Assembly: GCA_023974075.1 (NCBI GenBank)
Contig: CM043787.1
Span: 40,809,668-40,873,667, forward strand
Reading direction: 5' to 3'
Source: Chaenocephalus aceratus
Taxonomy: Eukaryota; Chordata; Actinopteri; Perciformes; Channichthyidae
DNA length: 64,000 bases
A program made the translations under genes and the position numbers. Numbering within the stretch: the stretch's first letter is position 1; each line of letters opens with the position of its first letter. Under the pieces are notes generated by a model. That model did not search any database and was not told the origin of the DNA. It saw only the letters and a program-made list of their open reading frames with translations. Of the stretch, positions 12,688 to 24,272 are shown one piece after another.

Positions 12688-14462
12688 CACTCAGCTATAC
12701 ACCGTTATTCATTTAGTTTTTTTCATAAATGGTCTCTTAGTCTTTTGTCTTAAACATTTTTTTTTTTACATTTACATTTAAAAATAGCTTACATTGTCTG
12801 TTGTTTTTTGTGATTGTCTTGGTTTTATTTTGTGATGCCTCAAAGCAGTGTCCTCATTTTTTATTGCATATTATATCATTCCTAAATACATATAATACCT
12901 CAAAGTCAGAGTAAAGTGTTGGGCATATTGTAGTGGATTCAAAATACATACATCTCCCCACCATGCCTCAGGGTATCATGACTGCATATGGTAATAACCA
13001 CCAATGCTCAATTTTCAAAAATAAAAACATGAATCATTTTCTTGTGTTGGCACCAGAATCCTTTTGGTTGCTTTCGACAATCCTGCTGCCTCAGCTTATT
13101 TAGGAGTGACTTAAAGTTCCATGTGATGTTCATTTGTATGAAATACACGCAGCAACTCACACCTCTATCCAAAAAAACATTTTTATTTCCAACTGATTTC
13201 CCCCAATAACCAGACTTTACCTTAATCTGAAATCAGTAAGCATGAGAGGAAGCAAGTCATCGAAAGTGCAGTGAACAAAAAACGCTAAAAGAATGAGAAC
13301 TAGGTTTATAGACAGGAGGAGGTTGATATTAAAGATACAGAGGTGACAAACTGACTGCAAGGAAAGGGAAGAGGGGGAGTGAGGGGAGTGTGAATGTGGA
13401 AGAGAGAGGCATTTGTTACGTGGTTGTAAACCGCTGTGCTGCACATAAATCCCATTACTTTGGGAAGAGCGCTGGCTGATCCCACCGTTACCGTCACCCA
13501 CACATCCCCTGGATATTGAAGCTATAATTTTCAAATCCTCAGCTTGCTTCACATATAGCGATCTTTCCTTTATTTTTTCTTCATCACAGATTTTGTCATT
13601 TTGCCTTTTCTGCTCTTAGAATTTCAATTTGTTTATTCATGTGTTAATTGGTAGCGTTTGTTTATACTGTTTGCCTTATAAATCACCTATAGCTCATTTA
13701 GAATCCAATTAACCTGACTTGCAAATGTTTTAAATTCATGTAGAACACCAGGGCCCTCAGAGGAAAACCACATGAGCTGCATGCATACACTCGTTGATTA
13801 ATGGACTTCAAAATGCGGGTATAATCAATGATGACAACATACAGGGCTTCAATATATTCCCAAACGCCCTGATACTCTATTTTATTCTACCTGTATTTAA
13901 CGAAGAGCTACACCGTTTCCATGGAGGATTGTTGAATACTTAGAAAGCTCTTCAGACCTACGGGGGTTTACTCTCATAGCGTTCTGATTTGATAAAATGA
14001 AGGTGGACAGCGCTATTTATGCGCTGATTGCAGTTGTTACACAAGAGAAGTGTCTTGTCAGCTAATCACTAGTGAGGTTAGCTAAAGAGCTGTCCCATTA
14101 GTGAGAGTATTTGCATGAACAATTGTTGTCACCCATGTAAATGAGTAGAAGGGTGTCTGGGTGTATGTTGGAGAATAAGCATCTGTAAATAGTTGTTGAG
14201 CCTCTCTGCACCTCTTTCATTATGGCGATTGCAATCTGTTAAAAAAGGAGATTAGTTGAAGGGATGAACTGACCAAAGTCTATTAGAGGAATGAACTGTT
14301 TCCTGTACTCTGTGGGGTCGCTCCCTCACTGAGGATTAACTCTCTCTCAGGTCGATTAAAGCCTGGATTCTCCTCTTTGGGTCTTCCAGAGTAATTTAAA
14401 AGAACACAAGTACACTTCTTCAAATAGCTGGAATATAAATATTTATATGTTATGTACAACCA

Positions 14463-14830
14463 TTTTTTTAATTATTATTTATTTTACCTTTATTTAACCA
14501 GGATAGGTCTCGTTGAGATTACAAATCTCTTTTTCAAGAGAGTCCTGGCCCACGAATGGTAACAGCACAGTTTCAGACAGTTTTACAGTTACACACAATT
14601 AAAAAAACACCATACACCAAGTTTAGCCAAAGCATTTACAGACACAGCGGCCTGCTTCAAGGTCAGTTCAAGTTGCTTTGAGTGTTTTTAATGAGACCAG
14701 CTCTCTGAGTTTCAGCTCAGTTTGAAGCAGGTTCCAAGCTTGAGGGGCAGCGTAACTGAACGCCCTTTTCCCAAGTTCAGTACGGACCTTTGGTACAGTT
14801 CAAAGGAAAAAGTTCTCGGAGCGAAGCCGA
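14463..14830 (-). mobile_element. LINE 3' end, 5'-truncated, copy 2
   Basis: On the minus strand the ORF end reads VRTELGKRAFSYAAPQAWNL, then LQTELKLRELVSLKTLKA and a stop, followed by a 3' UTR ending CTGGTTAAATAAAGGTAAAAT. It is homologous in protein and 3' tail to 8902-9290, so the two are independent insertions of related non-LTR retrotransposons, both minus relative to mdga1. Confidence 0.7.
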
Positions 14831-15992
14831 TAAGATCCTGTGCATTTTCTGTTTATGTACATCCTTAGATAAGGGGGAAGATTCAATTCAATGTGATTCA
14901 TGGTAAACAGATGTTTTGTTTAAAGAAAGGAAACACTTTTTAGTAAGTGTACACACGTCCATGCTTACATAATGTATGACTAACTAAATGAATTGCTCAA
15001 GGGAACATAATGGTTAAAAACACAGTCATTAATATTGTATCGTCCGAGTAATAGCTTAATATTTACAATAGTATTTCATTTTTTCATTCCTAGGATAATC
15101 CCTCACTCTAAATTATGTATCAGCATTTTTGGACTATTCAATAGCTTACAAAAAATTGGCTTCTAATACATGTAAACATATTTAATCGAGTATTAGTAAT
15201 TGGATCATTTATTAAATGTCTTTTGATAGACATTTACTTTATACGACGATGTGATCATGATAGATTCTGCATGGATAATCATGCATAGATCCACAAGAAT
15301 GAATACAAATATGGAAAGAGACACTGAAAGACATTGAATATGCTATTTTGCACATAATTATTCAAACTAATAAAATACACATTGAAATGTAACATCAAAT
15401 GCAATCACATCTTTTTCTTTTTGATTCTGGATTGTCAAACTGAAATTGGCAGTTAGCTTCAGAAAAAAAGATGAGTAGTTAGAAAATATATCTTTGACCG
15501 TCTTAGCCCTGTTTTCAAGAAGGATGAGCAACTGACCTTTGAACTTCCTCCTAATCTGCTGACTGCAGAGGTGCTCAAATAAGACCTCAATTGTGTAAGG
15601 AAACACAAAGTGTACCTGCTATGATAAAAAAGCTTAATCCGAATATATACTGTACAGTTAGCCCTGTGTAATGTTTTATTAAGAACATAGAATAGGCGCT
15701 TTCACACCGGAGTACTTTTCCCATTTTAGTTCCGATATAGTTCTGAAAATGTGCATCACACCAAAAAAATCCGGAACTAGAACTTAGTTCATGAGAACCT
15801 TTCCACCCCCTTTTCAGTCCCTGCTAGAGAGGTACTTTCATGGGAGAAAAAGTTTCACATTTCTGATTGGCTGGGCAGATTGCAAACCACGCCCCGTAAA
15901 ACTCCCAAAAAGTTTTGTGAAGCCGCCATTTTATTTGCTCGCATTAACATTATTAGCATTAGCCCAGCACACCAACGGAGAGAGACTAACTT

Positions 15993-16090
15993 ATGGCAAC
16001 ACAAAATAAAACGTGGGAGCGGTGGAGTGATGAGGAGGTGTTGGCGTTCTGGCGATTTACTCGGAAGGCTTCCCAACAGCTTCTACTGAA
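15993..16090 (+). pseudogene. Myb/SANT-like domain fragment
   Basis: The reading WERWSDEEVLAFWRF resembles the W-x-D-E-E-V-x-A-L/F start of SANT/Myb-like DNA-binding domains found in Harbinger-associated proteins. It is only about 30 codons long before homology is lost, and is then cut by the nested element. Confidence 0.4.
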
Positions 16091-16138
16091 GTCAGTCCCC
16101 AACTCCGGGGACTTCCGGCCGGGGACTTCGGGTGGCAG

Positions 16139-16947
16139 TATAGATGAGAGTAACACCTACGTCACTTCCGGGCAAAAATGACGGCCCCTGCCCACTTTTG
16201 GGGGAAAACAACGCTGTCATTTGAATGGCAATAAATACATTGAATTGAATACAAATTCTGAAGTTTTTGCCAATCCGATCAAATCTTTTGGAAAACCGTG
16301 GATTTTTGGACTTTCAAAGAGCTCGATTACGATGGCCAGTCAAGCAAACAATTACATTCGATCATTGGAAATCGATAATCGGTCTCGATATATGGTTAAA
16401 TTAAAATCAGTAGGCGAGGCTGTAATTTCTCCAGCGGTTACTCTCATGAGCGAGGCGGAACATAATAGTTTTATTATGCCAAAAAGCTGCTGTGTCGCTT
16501 ATTGCACCTCAAACATTAAAAATAATCAAGAGTTCAGTGTTTCTGTACTTCCTCTAAGAAGAAAGGACAGTAAAGGAAGAGCTCTGTGGCTTCAGGCTCG
16601 ATCGCCATTCAAATGACAGCGTTGTTTCCCCCAAAAGTGGGCGGGGCCGTAAAGTAACGTAGATGTTACTCTCATCTATGAAAATCGATAGCCTACTGCT
16701 GTATTTAACCAGATATCGAGCCCGATCGTCGATTTCTAATGGCTTAATGCAATTGTTTTGCCTGGCCATTGGAATCGGGCTCTTTGAATAGCCAAAAATC
16801 TCCGGTTTTCTTACATTTCTGATCGGATTGGCAAAAACTTCAGAATTTGTATTGACCGCCGTTCAACTGACAGCGTTGTTTTCTCCCAAAAGTGGGCGGA
16901 GCCGTTATTTTTGCCCGGAAGTGACGCATTTGTTACTCTCATCTATA
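16139..16947. mobile_element. nested TIR element with THAP-like fragment
   Basis: The termini are TATAGATGAGAGTAACA.. and ..TGTTACTCTCATCTATA in inverted orientation. A third, internal inverted copy of the arm (TGACAGCGTTGTTTCCCCC.. to TACTCTCATCTATG) lies at about 16612-16679, so the element looks like a rearranged or foldback derivative. All arms share the motif AAAGTGGGCGG-x-GCCGT. It is inserted into the SANT-carrying element at 15694-17137. Confidence 0.65.
16332..16616 (+). pseudogene. transposon-protein remnant with THAP zinc-finger start
   Basis: It reads MASQANNYIRSLEIDNRSRY then MVKLKSVGE, a motif I recognise from fish THAP/SWIM-type transposon proteins. Further on MPKSCCVAYCTSNIKNN.. 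to ALWLQA looks like the C-x-x-x-C start and W core of a THAP zinc finger. A related SLEIDDRARYLVK-like motif occurs on the minus strand near 16690-16770. No catalytic domain is present. The order (SLEID motif before THAP) is odd and suggests rearrangement. Confidence 0.5.
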
Positions 16948-17760
16948 GGCCGTGAAGTTGTTTGCGGCCTGCCAGTAAATCCAAAGCAGAGGAAGAAGAA
17001 GTGACGTCAGCGGCTTCATTTGACTAATCCTCCCTCAGGGACTTATTCCGGTGTGAACGCGATCTGCTCTTTAGTTCATCAGAACTAAAGAGTTCATCAG
17101 AACTAAGTATGGCAAAGTACTTGGTGTGAAAGCGCCGAATGTATAGATACAGCTCTTTTTTCAAAAAACACACACAAAGCATTACACATGAGTGATTCAT
17201 TAACCAGGCAAGCATACGCAGAGATAATATTTGCTATAATACAAATATTTACTATTATTATACTACTTTACTCTCATTCGTCTCAATGGAATAAGAAAAT
17301 GCAAATGACCATCAAAAGGAGAGATTATAAGATAATTGTACAGAAAGATAATAATTATAATCGTTTCACCTCTGATACTAAGCAGGTTCAAGACTCAAAG
17401 GCTCATTAAACATTATCTATACAGCTGAAAACTTGCTTTATGAATATTTACAGGATTATCACGAGACATGGAATATGGAAGTTCACAATACTGTATCCTC
17501 AAGGCCCTTTCTTGTCTCAGGCACCCTATCAAAAGTATTGAGAAATGGTAGAAAGAGGAACCGCCTTCACATTTTGCAGCAGATAATTTTTTACTCAGGT
17601 TGCACTTGGCTCACCTGGCTCTGACTCTGAGGTTGGATTTGTTTATTGTCTACAAGCGTCTAAACCTATTAGAGAATGTAAGCCTCTTTCAGCTTTCTTC
17701 ATCCGCTGAATTGGAATGAATTCACAGTCGCAAATAAAGAAGGTGTTGGTAGCTCTAGCT

Positions 17761-17766
<6 letters not shown>

Positions 17767-17841
<75 letters not shown>

Positions 17842-17896
17842 GCGTGTGTTTGTGTGTGCGTGTGTGTGCGTGTGTGTGTGTGTGTGTTTGTGTGTA
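17767..17896. repeat. (GT)n microsatellite, imperfect
   Basis: About 130 bp of GT with interspersed GC and TT. Confidence 0.96.
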
Positions 17897-18830
17897 TTGG
17901 TGTTTCCTTTAAATTAATATTTAGAATAATTTGGAAAATGTGCTCCACAAGCTCAGTAGCCAAGTATGAAATAACCCTGGGAGTGTCTCAACAGAGCAAT
18001 GCTTCTTTATGCCTCCACAGCTAAACAATATATATATATGGTTATTATACAACCTGCTGCGTGATGTCTTACAGACCTCCTACAGGAAAACCGACATTAC
18101 TATCCTGTCGACGTGGCAGTGTAATAGGGAGTATGTACATTAATCATAGAGGCAGGTTGACAAACTTCATTTAAGACAGAATACAATTACAGTACCTTGT
18201 TTTTGCATCTTTTATGCTGCTACACATTCCTTACATAAGATGGCAGAGCTAAACACACAGACATGACTTCGCACCACAGAGCTCAACAGTACCAGCACAG
18301 ATTAGTAACTCGTGGCCAGTGAAGCAGCTCTGGTTGAAAAACTGAGGCTTGACTGCTTTGCCCCAGGGTGGTTTTTACAGCAGTTGATGAGAGAGGAGGA
18401 GAGTTCAAATATTACTCCAACAAAAACGTTTTGTAGCCACTTGAGGGATTTAAACAGGTGACATTTTGCTCACTGCTCTCACCCCACTGACACCCCGTGA
18501 TATCCAGAAGAACTATTACAAGATGCTGCAGGTAGCATTGCACCTATGTGATGTAGAGGGTTTCAATGGCTCAGTCCGATGCTTAATATACAAATTAATA
18601 TTATACTAATATATGCAATATTAAGCGCCCTGTTTAACAAACAGATGCTTAACCACAAACCCAATTTTCTGGAATTATTATGGGCAAAGTATGCCAGTAA
18701 AACCATTTAGGGGTTTAACAAGAAAGCTGTTTTATGAGTACTCAACTAAGTAATCTCTTTTTATGTTTTAAATGTGACTGTTAATGCCCTTTATTTATCA
18801 AGGTATGTGTGTGTGAATGTTTGTTTTTCT

Positions 18831-18968
<138 letters not shown>

Positions 18969-19477
18969 AAACACCTTTTAGAAGATTCATATTTTCTTCC
19001 TTTTGGCCCTTTCCCCCCTTTCCCTGCTCCAGTCCTGTCTCTAATGCCCTCCTTCCTTGCGTTCATAGTGTTTGTGGCCCTCGTTCCCACTGCTCTGCCC
19101 TTTTTTGTATTTGAAACTGCTTGGGTCCAATCGATCTTTGTCTGGCAACAGGATGTTTTTCTACCTCTGTAGTTGCATTTTGGGTCATCCTGTACTTTTC
19201 CTGTTAGAGCAGTCATAGGAAAATACACGGTAGCTTTGGGAAGATAAGGGGCATGAGAAAGCAGGGGGACAAGCCATGAATTACCTTCAAATACTGATTA
19301 GTGTGTAATGAGACACACAATAACACTTACAGTGCATTACATCTGCAGTCAGAACAAATTACAAAACGTAACATTAGAGAACATGAACAGCTTTTGTTTG
19401 CTTATTTTTATGAAGGTCAGGTTTTGCTTGTGTTTCTTTAGATTCTTAAATCAAGCAAGGGTTGAGCTTGATACATC

Positions 19478-19779
19478 CAGAGGTGTGAAAAGTAATCAGA
19501 TCTTGTACTTGAGCAAAAGTAGAAGTACCAGAGTGTAGGAATACTTTGTTACATGTAAAAGTACAAAAGTATTTTCATCAAAATATACTTAAATTACTCA
19601 TTTTGAAGATTGGCCCATTTCAAGTAACTAAAGGTATCAAATAAAAAATGTGGAGTTAAAGTACACAATTTACCCCTGAATTGTAGTGGAGTAGAAATAC
19701 AAAGTAGCATACAATGTAAAAACTCAAGTACAAGTATATCAATACTTGGGTGAATGAACTTAGTTACATCCCACCTCTG
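19478..19779. mobile_element. short hAT-type MITE
   Basis: The termini CAGAGGTGTGAAAAGTAA.. and ..TTACATCCCACCTCTG are inverted repeats, flanked by GATACATC and GATACATG, an 8-bp duplication with one mismatch. It is 302 bp and non-coding, full of AAGTAC motifs. A fragment of the same family appears inside the long-TIR element near 34390-34450. Confidence 0.78.
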
Positions 19780-20171
19780 GATACATGTATATTAACTTTA
19801 TAATAAACAAGAAAACTGGTAGGCCTGCTTATTAGAGCAGAACCTAATATTGAAGGAATTCGTTTTTCTGTGCATTATATTATACTCACACACCCACATT
19901 GACAAATACTCCCCTTTTCACTTTAAAATAATGTCATCACTACTGTACATGCAAAATTCTGTAACCATCCTGCAATCCCACTCAGAAACCTTCCTTCATC
20001 TTGTGCAGAAACAGAGGTAACTGTAGGTGTCAGCATGACAGCGCCAGTAATGACCACCAATCTTGTACAAGAGTTGCGAAGCTCAAGAAAAACAACTATT
20101 GTACAAAACCACAGAGGAAATGTTTTGAGCCTCATGTAATCCTTTTTTCTCTCCTGTGTTTTCCCTCTCAG

Positions 20172-20429
20172 CTCCCCCAATGATCCGGCTGTCAGTGAAC
20201 GACACGGTGGTGGTGGACCCCGGGCAGGATGTGCTCCTAACCTGTGAGGTGACGGCAGGTTTCCCCCTCCCCACCCTGAGGTGGTCGCCCCTTCCCCTCA
20301 GCGCACAAGTTCGAGGGCCAACGCTCAATCTGCGGGCGGTCACACCGACTGACGCTGGTTTCTACAACTGTACGGCTTACAACAACGTGGGCAACCAGGC
20401 CCGCAAGAACGTCAATCTGGTTGTCAGGA
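20172..20429 (+). CDS. mdga1: mdga1 exon: Ig3
   Basis: The acceptor is ..TTCCCTCTCAG at 20171 and the donor is GTGAGT at 20430. It is 258 nt, phase 1 in and phase 1 out, so a whole Ig domain is carried on one exon. The reading is SPPMIRLSVNDTVVVDPGQD, first Cys in VLLTCEV, core Trp in LRWSP, then the D-A-G-x-Y-x-C motif (TDAGFYNCTAYNNVGNQ), ending KNVNLVVR. Two sequons are visible (NDT, NCT). A (GT)n array of about 88 bp begins only 9 bases into the following intron. Confidence 0.93.
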
Positions 20430-20435
20430 GTGAGT

Positions 20436-20438
<3 letters not shown>

Positions 20439-20526
<88 letters not shown>
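20439..20526. repeat. (GT)n microsatellite abutting the Ig3 splice donor
   Basis: It begins at intron position +10, directly after GTGAGTAAC. About 88 bp of pure GT. Confidence 0.97.
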
Positions 20527-20528
<2 letters not shown>

Positions 20529-20966
20529 ATCCCAAGGTGATAGAGGAACAGAAGGTACCAGATCTGTTGTTTATGGGAGTGTTTAGAGGGTTGATGGTTT
20601 GTTTGTGCATATTTCTGTTGGACTACCGATTCGTGTACAAAGTTCTGAATCCTAACTTGGCATACTTCCTGTGTTCATCCAGCAAATGTTAAGGTTGGTA
20701 AGGTTTACAATATTTGAAACTAGAAATAATATGTGCTTTCCTTTGTATTTTTAGTTGTGACTTGTATTACAAATACACACATGATAAATATTTTAGTATT
20801 CTCAAGAAAATAGTATTAAACACATATTTTTATGATTTTCCTCACTTTAGTCCATGTCCATACCGAGTATTTAAAGATTAAATAATTTCCCTTACTGGAA
20901 ATGAAAAGAACCATCTGTCCAGTCATTACTAGCTTATATATACATATTCATTTTTGCGTGTACAGA

Positions 20967-20967
<1 letters not shown>

Positions 20968-21018
<51 letters not shown>
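20968..21018. repeat. (GT)n microsatellite
   Basis: About 50 bp of GT. Confidence 0.95.
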
Positions 21019-21019
<1 letters not shown>

Positions 21020-21357
21020 TGTGTGGTGTGTGAGGTGTGTGACACGCTTGCGGTTGATCCATCATTAAAGAGAGCTGATGTGAATCTTGTCAGAATAGGC
21101 GGGTTAAGTATCGCTCTTTTTCTAATTCCCCTGCCATTAAAACAGAAGCTTTCCATTTTCCCTCCCCTCTGGCTATTTTTAGTCCCTTTTAATCATCTTT
21201 ATTCACTCCAATTAGTTAGACTGAAGTGGAAGCAATTAGCGACAGTCTCTTCTGTTAGTTAACACTGTAGAGAACGTATGCTGGATGGGTTTCTCTTGTT
21301 AGCTTAATGGGCCTGAACGCATCGTCACACCAGCACAGGTGGTAAGACGGTGAATGA

Positions 21358-21393
<36 letters not shown>

Positions 21394-22264
21394 TGTTTAA
21401 TGAGTGCATACACATTTGCAGGTAGGAATGTGACACAGTTTCAAATGCACATGGCTAGAGACACATCACATGCACATACAACATTGTATCCACACTAACC
21501 AGGTGAAGCTGCAGGATCATCTTAAACATATGGTCACTGCTTCATATCCATATCTCCACCCAAGCATCTTGTTAACAAGCTCGAAAGGAGTTTAAATCAA
21601 GCCCTCCTCTCCTCCTCGCCGCCTGTCTCTCCCCTTAGTGGGGATACAGAGAGCTGTTTTGTATTCAACATGGAAATCTGTTGGGGAAACTCAGCCTTTG
21701 AAACTGAAAATGAAATGTGACAGTGTGAGAGTTACTCTTTGTCCTTGATTTTGTTCCCCACCTCTCCTCCTCTCCCCTTGTTATTGTATTCTGTTTCTGT
21801 CTGCTTTTGTCTCTCCCTCTTTCACAATTAGTTTTTTTCCTCTCTTTCTTTCTCTCTTTCGTCTTCAATTTCCTTTTCCCTTTGGTTTTCTTTTGCCAGG
21901 CTGCCCCCTCCTAATGCCTTTCATGCTTGTCACAAACTCATCTTCTGTTCTGTATTAGGCATCTTCCCTCCTCCTACGTCCATCCTTTTTTCTTTTAATT
22001 GCTTTTTTACTCTCATTATCTCTCAATAACCATTCTGTCAAAACTAAGTGCACTATCTTGTCAAATCGAAAGGTTGTTTGTATTCAACACACTTAAAAAA
22101 CGGTATTGGCGTTAGAAAAATATGTCTAGCAAATGTTGAAATAAAAAAAGGTAATGGAGAGATTAATAAATATATACATACTGTATAATAATCATGGAGT
22201 ACAAGGACACATATGTTTTATCAACGCCACGCCCCCTTCGTTGCTCCAAGACTGGCCTAACTAG

Positions 22265-22335
22265 TTAACAAACTAACAAACCAACCAACCAACCAACTAA
22301 CTAACTAACTAACTAGCTCGCTCACTCACTCACAT
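22265..22335. repeat. AACC/AACT/CTCA tetranucleotide array
   Basis: Successive blocks of AACA, AACC, AACT and then CTCA units: a compound tetranucleotide repeat whose unit changes by single bases along its length. Confidence 0.85.
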
Positions 22336-22768
22336 TTTTTTAAAAGCACACCACCCTCTGAGTTTGGACTACCTGGCTACCATCTGGTAGCTTTAATTCT
22401 ACATAATGCTGTAATAAGTTATTGCCTAAGTTCTGTATTTAAGTGGCAAAAGGTATGTGTGTGTTCAATTAAACATCCCTTGTAGAATCGGCTACATGTG
22501 AATTAGTTCCATGAGGTGCTTTATATTAAAGATACCTTTTTGACAAAGTGAAAGATTATGGAGATTAAGTGCAAGTATGTAAGGAGTAGGAAAATATATT
22601 TTAACTGTCTTCATATTCATTCTTTCAATTTGGTCTTCCCCCAGGTATTTCTTTCTTGAAATAGTCCCTTCAGCAGGGATGTTACCCAAGTCTCCAGCAC
22701 AGACAGCCTGACACTGTACCCTCTATTTAACTGGTTCTGCTCTCTGCTTCTTCACCCCACACACACAG

Positions 22769-23098
22769 CAATGAGTAACCTGACCTTCCAGATAACACCA
22801 GACTCCAACAAGGACAGCGAGACCATCCAGATGGGTCGGGACCTCAAGCTGTCGTGCCATGTTGATGCCACCCCACAGGACAAGGTCAACTACACCTGGT
22901 ACAAGAACGGTGCACCTGTTTTCAACTCGGATAGCCTGATCTTGTTGCGCAGTGATCCAGACATGGCACCCGGCACCAGTAGCTTGGAGATTGTTGACAT
23001 GAAGTTCAGAGACTTGGCTACCTACAGCTGTGTGGCGAACTTCCCCGGCAGCAGGGTGCCAGAGCTGCGTGTGGATGTCAACATCTCTCAGAACAGTG
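22769..23098 (+). CDS. mdga1: mdga1 exon: Ig4
   Basis: The acceptor follows a short CA-rich tract (ACACACAG at 22768) and the donor is GTGAGG at 23099. It is 330 nt, phase 1 in and out. It encodes MSNLTFQITPDSNKDSE, then TIQMGRDLKLSCHVDA (first Cys), NYTWYKNGAPV (core Trp), and LATYSCVANFPGS (second Cys), ending VDVNISQNS. Sequons are NLT, NYT and NIS. The TFQITPD and LKLSCHVDA stretches are close to human MDGA1 as I remember it. The ATG near the exon start is an internal Met, not a translation start. Confidence 0.93.
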
Positions 23099-23971
23099 GT
23101 GAGGTTTTCCGTTCATTTTTCATGTGTTATCGCTGTCAGACCGGGACAAACTTCCATTACTGTCTCTCTGTCAGTTAATGTGCTCCAAACATCCTTTGAT
23201 TAGTCAGATGATGATGGTTCGAGGCATGTTTTTGAAGGATTTTTGTTTTTAAGCTGACTGCATCCAGATCTGAACACACAGTCACTGTCAATTTGTTTTA
23301 GGGCTTTGTGTAACTGTGCGTTTGTGTGCTTTATTTGTGGTTACCGGTAATTATAATGTGCGCACTTAATTACTGAGCAGTTATCTTTTTTTACTGTTCC
23401 TGTGTTGCTTTAAACTGTGATTGTCCAATAACATTAGCGTGGTACATTTCAGTTTATTTCATTTATTTGTATTCCCCGTCTGTCTCTGTTTTACAGTCTC
23501 TCTGTTCACATCATCTGTCATTGTTAAGTCATGTCCTATCTAGAGTTATTAAACAGTAACATATAGCCCTTTTTTCCAGTCAATTGTTCATTTTATATGT
23601 TGTTTATTCTGAAATTGAATTATTCTTATCTATACTTTTACTTATTCATTTATTTTAACAGGGACAGTGCACATTAATCAACATTTGTGTAAATGTGCCA
23701 GAGTTAGCCAAGAGGCTATTTTTCATCTGAAGTCCCTGGACAGATTATACCTTTTTTACTAGACTAACAAGCTACAATAAATAAGAATTTCCTTTGGCTT
23801 TTTTGTAATGCAAATTGTATGAATATTGTTTCCCTTTATTGCAGCAGTTTGTGTAATTGTAAAAAAAAAGTCAATTACATAATTGATGGTTCTTTCTGTT
23901 TATGTCGAGAGTGTATTTACACTTTTCTCTCTATTATTTTCTTTCTAACCCTGCCCTTTCCTTCCCTGCAG
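23099..23971 (+). other. mdga1 intron between Ig4 and Ig5
   Basis: 0.87 kb of AT-rich intron, containing a probable dispersed repeat at about 23650-23760. Confidence 0.7.
23650..23760. repeat. probable dispersed fish repeat
   Basis: The segment around GGGACAGTGCACATTAATCA resembles a dispersed fish interspersed repeat known to me only by memory. There is no second copy in this window to confirm it. Confidence 0.35.
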
Positions 23972-24272
23972 TCTCTCCTCCAGTGTTGGCTCTTCCACCA
24001 GGAGGTCAGGTGGTGAACGTTCGGGAGGGAGGGTAACATCGACCTGGTGTGCTTGGTGGTAGAAGGCAAACCCCGTCCACCTATACTGTGGTCACGGATG
24101 GAAAAAGACCTGCTAATGTCATCAGGGGCAACCACGATGGAGACACTTGATGGCCGCTTGATGCTAAGGAATGTGAGCCGGGACATGATGGGGGCGTACC
24201 GCTGCCAGACTGCTCCGTACAACGGACTTAACATCAAACGCAGGGAGGCACAGGTCCAACTCAATGTGCAGT
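23972..24272 (+). CDS. mdga1: mdga1 exon: Ig5, with a +1 frameshift
   Basis: The acceptor is ..TTCCCTGCAG at 23971 and the donor is GTAAGT at 24273. The first 62 bases read VSPPVLALPPGGQVVNVREGG and then hit TAA at 24034-24036. Dropping one G from 24031-24033 restores NIDLVCLVVEGKPRPP, ILWSRMEKD, the strand LMLRNVSRDMMGAYRCQT and AQVQLNVQ. Exon length is 301; it must be 300 (3n) to keep the flanking phase-1 junctions, so exactly one base is in excess. The rest of the exon is well conserved, with both Ig cysteines and the Trp. The simplest reading is a one-base insertion error in a G-rich GGGAGGGAGGG stretch; a real null allele cannot be excluded from sequence alone. Confidence 0.9.

Larger units (their letters stand above)
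15694..17137. mobile_element. TIR transposon (Harbinger-like?), host of a nested element
   Basis: The ends are AGGCGCTTTCACACCGGAGTA and the approximate complement ..TACTTGGTGTGAAAGCGCCG, with AAT on both sides (15691-15693, 17138-17140) as a possible 3-bp target duplication. Within the left part, 15993-16080 encodes MATQNKTWERWSDEEVLAF, which looks like the start of a Myb/SANT-like protein often carried by Harbinger elements. The element is interrupted at 16139-16947. Confidence 0.55.
20430..22768 (+). other. mdga1 intron between Ig3 and Ig4
   Basis: It contains GT arrays at 20439-20526 and 20968-21018, a CA array near 21360-21390 and a tetranucleotide array at 22265-22335. Otherwise it is non-coding with pyrimidine-rich stretches (21.6-22.0 kb). 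Confidence 0.7.

Noticed and set aside
22265..22335. Possible regulatory repeat of alternating AACT/CTCA units
   Set aside because: It behaves as an ordinary compound tetranucleotide microsatellite; nothing else supports a function.
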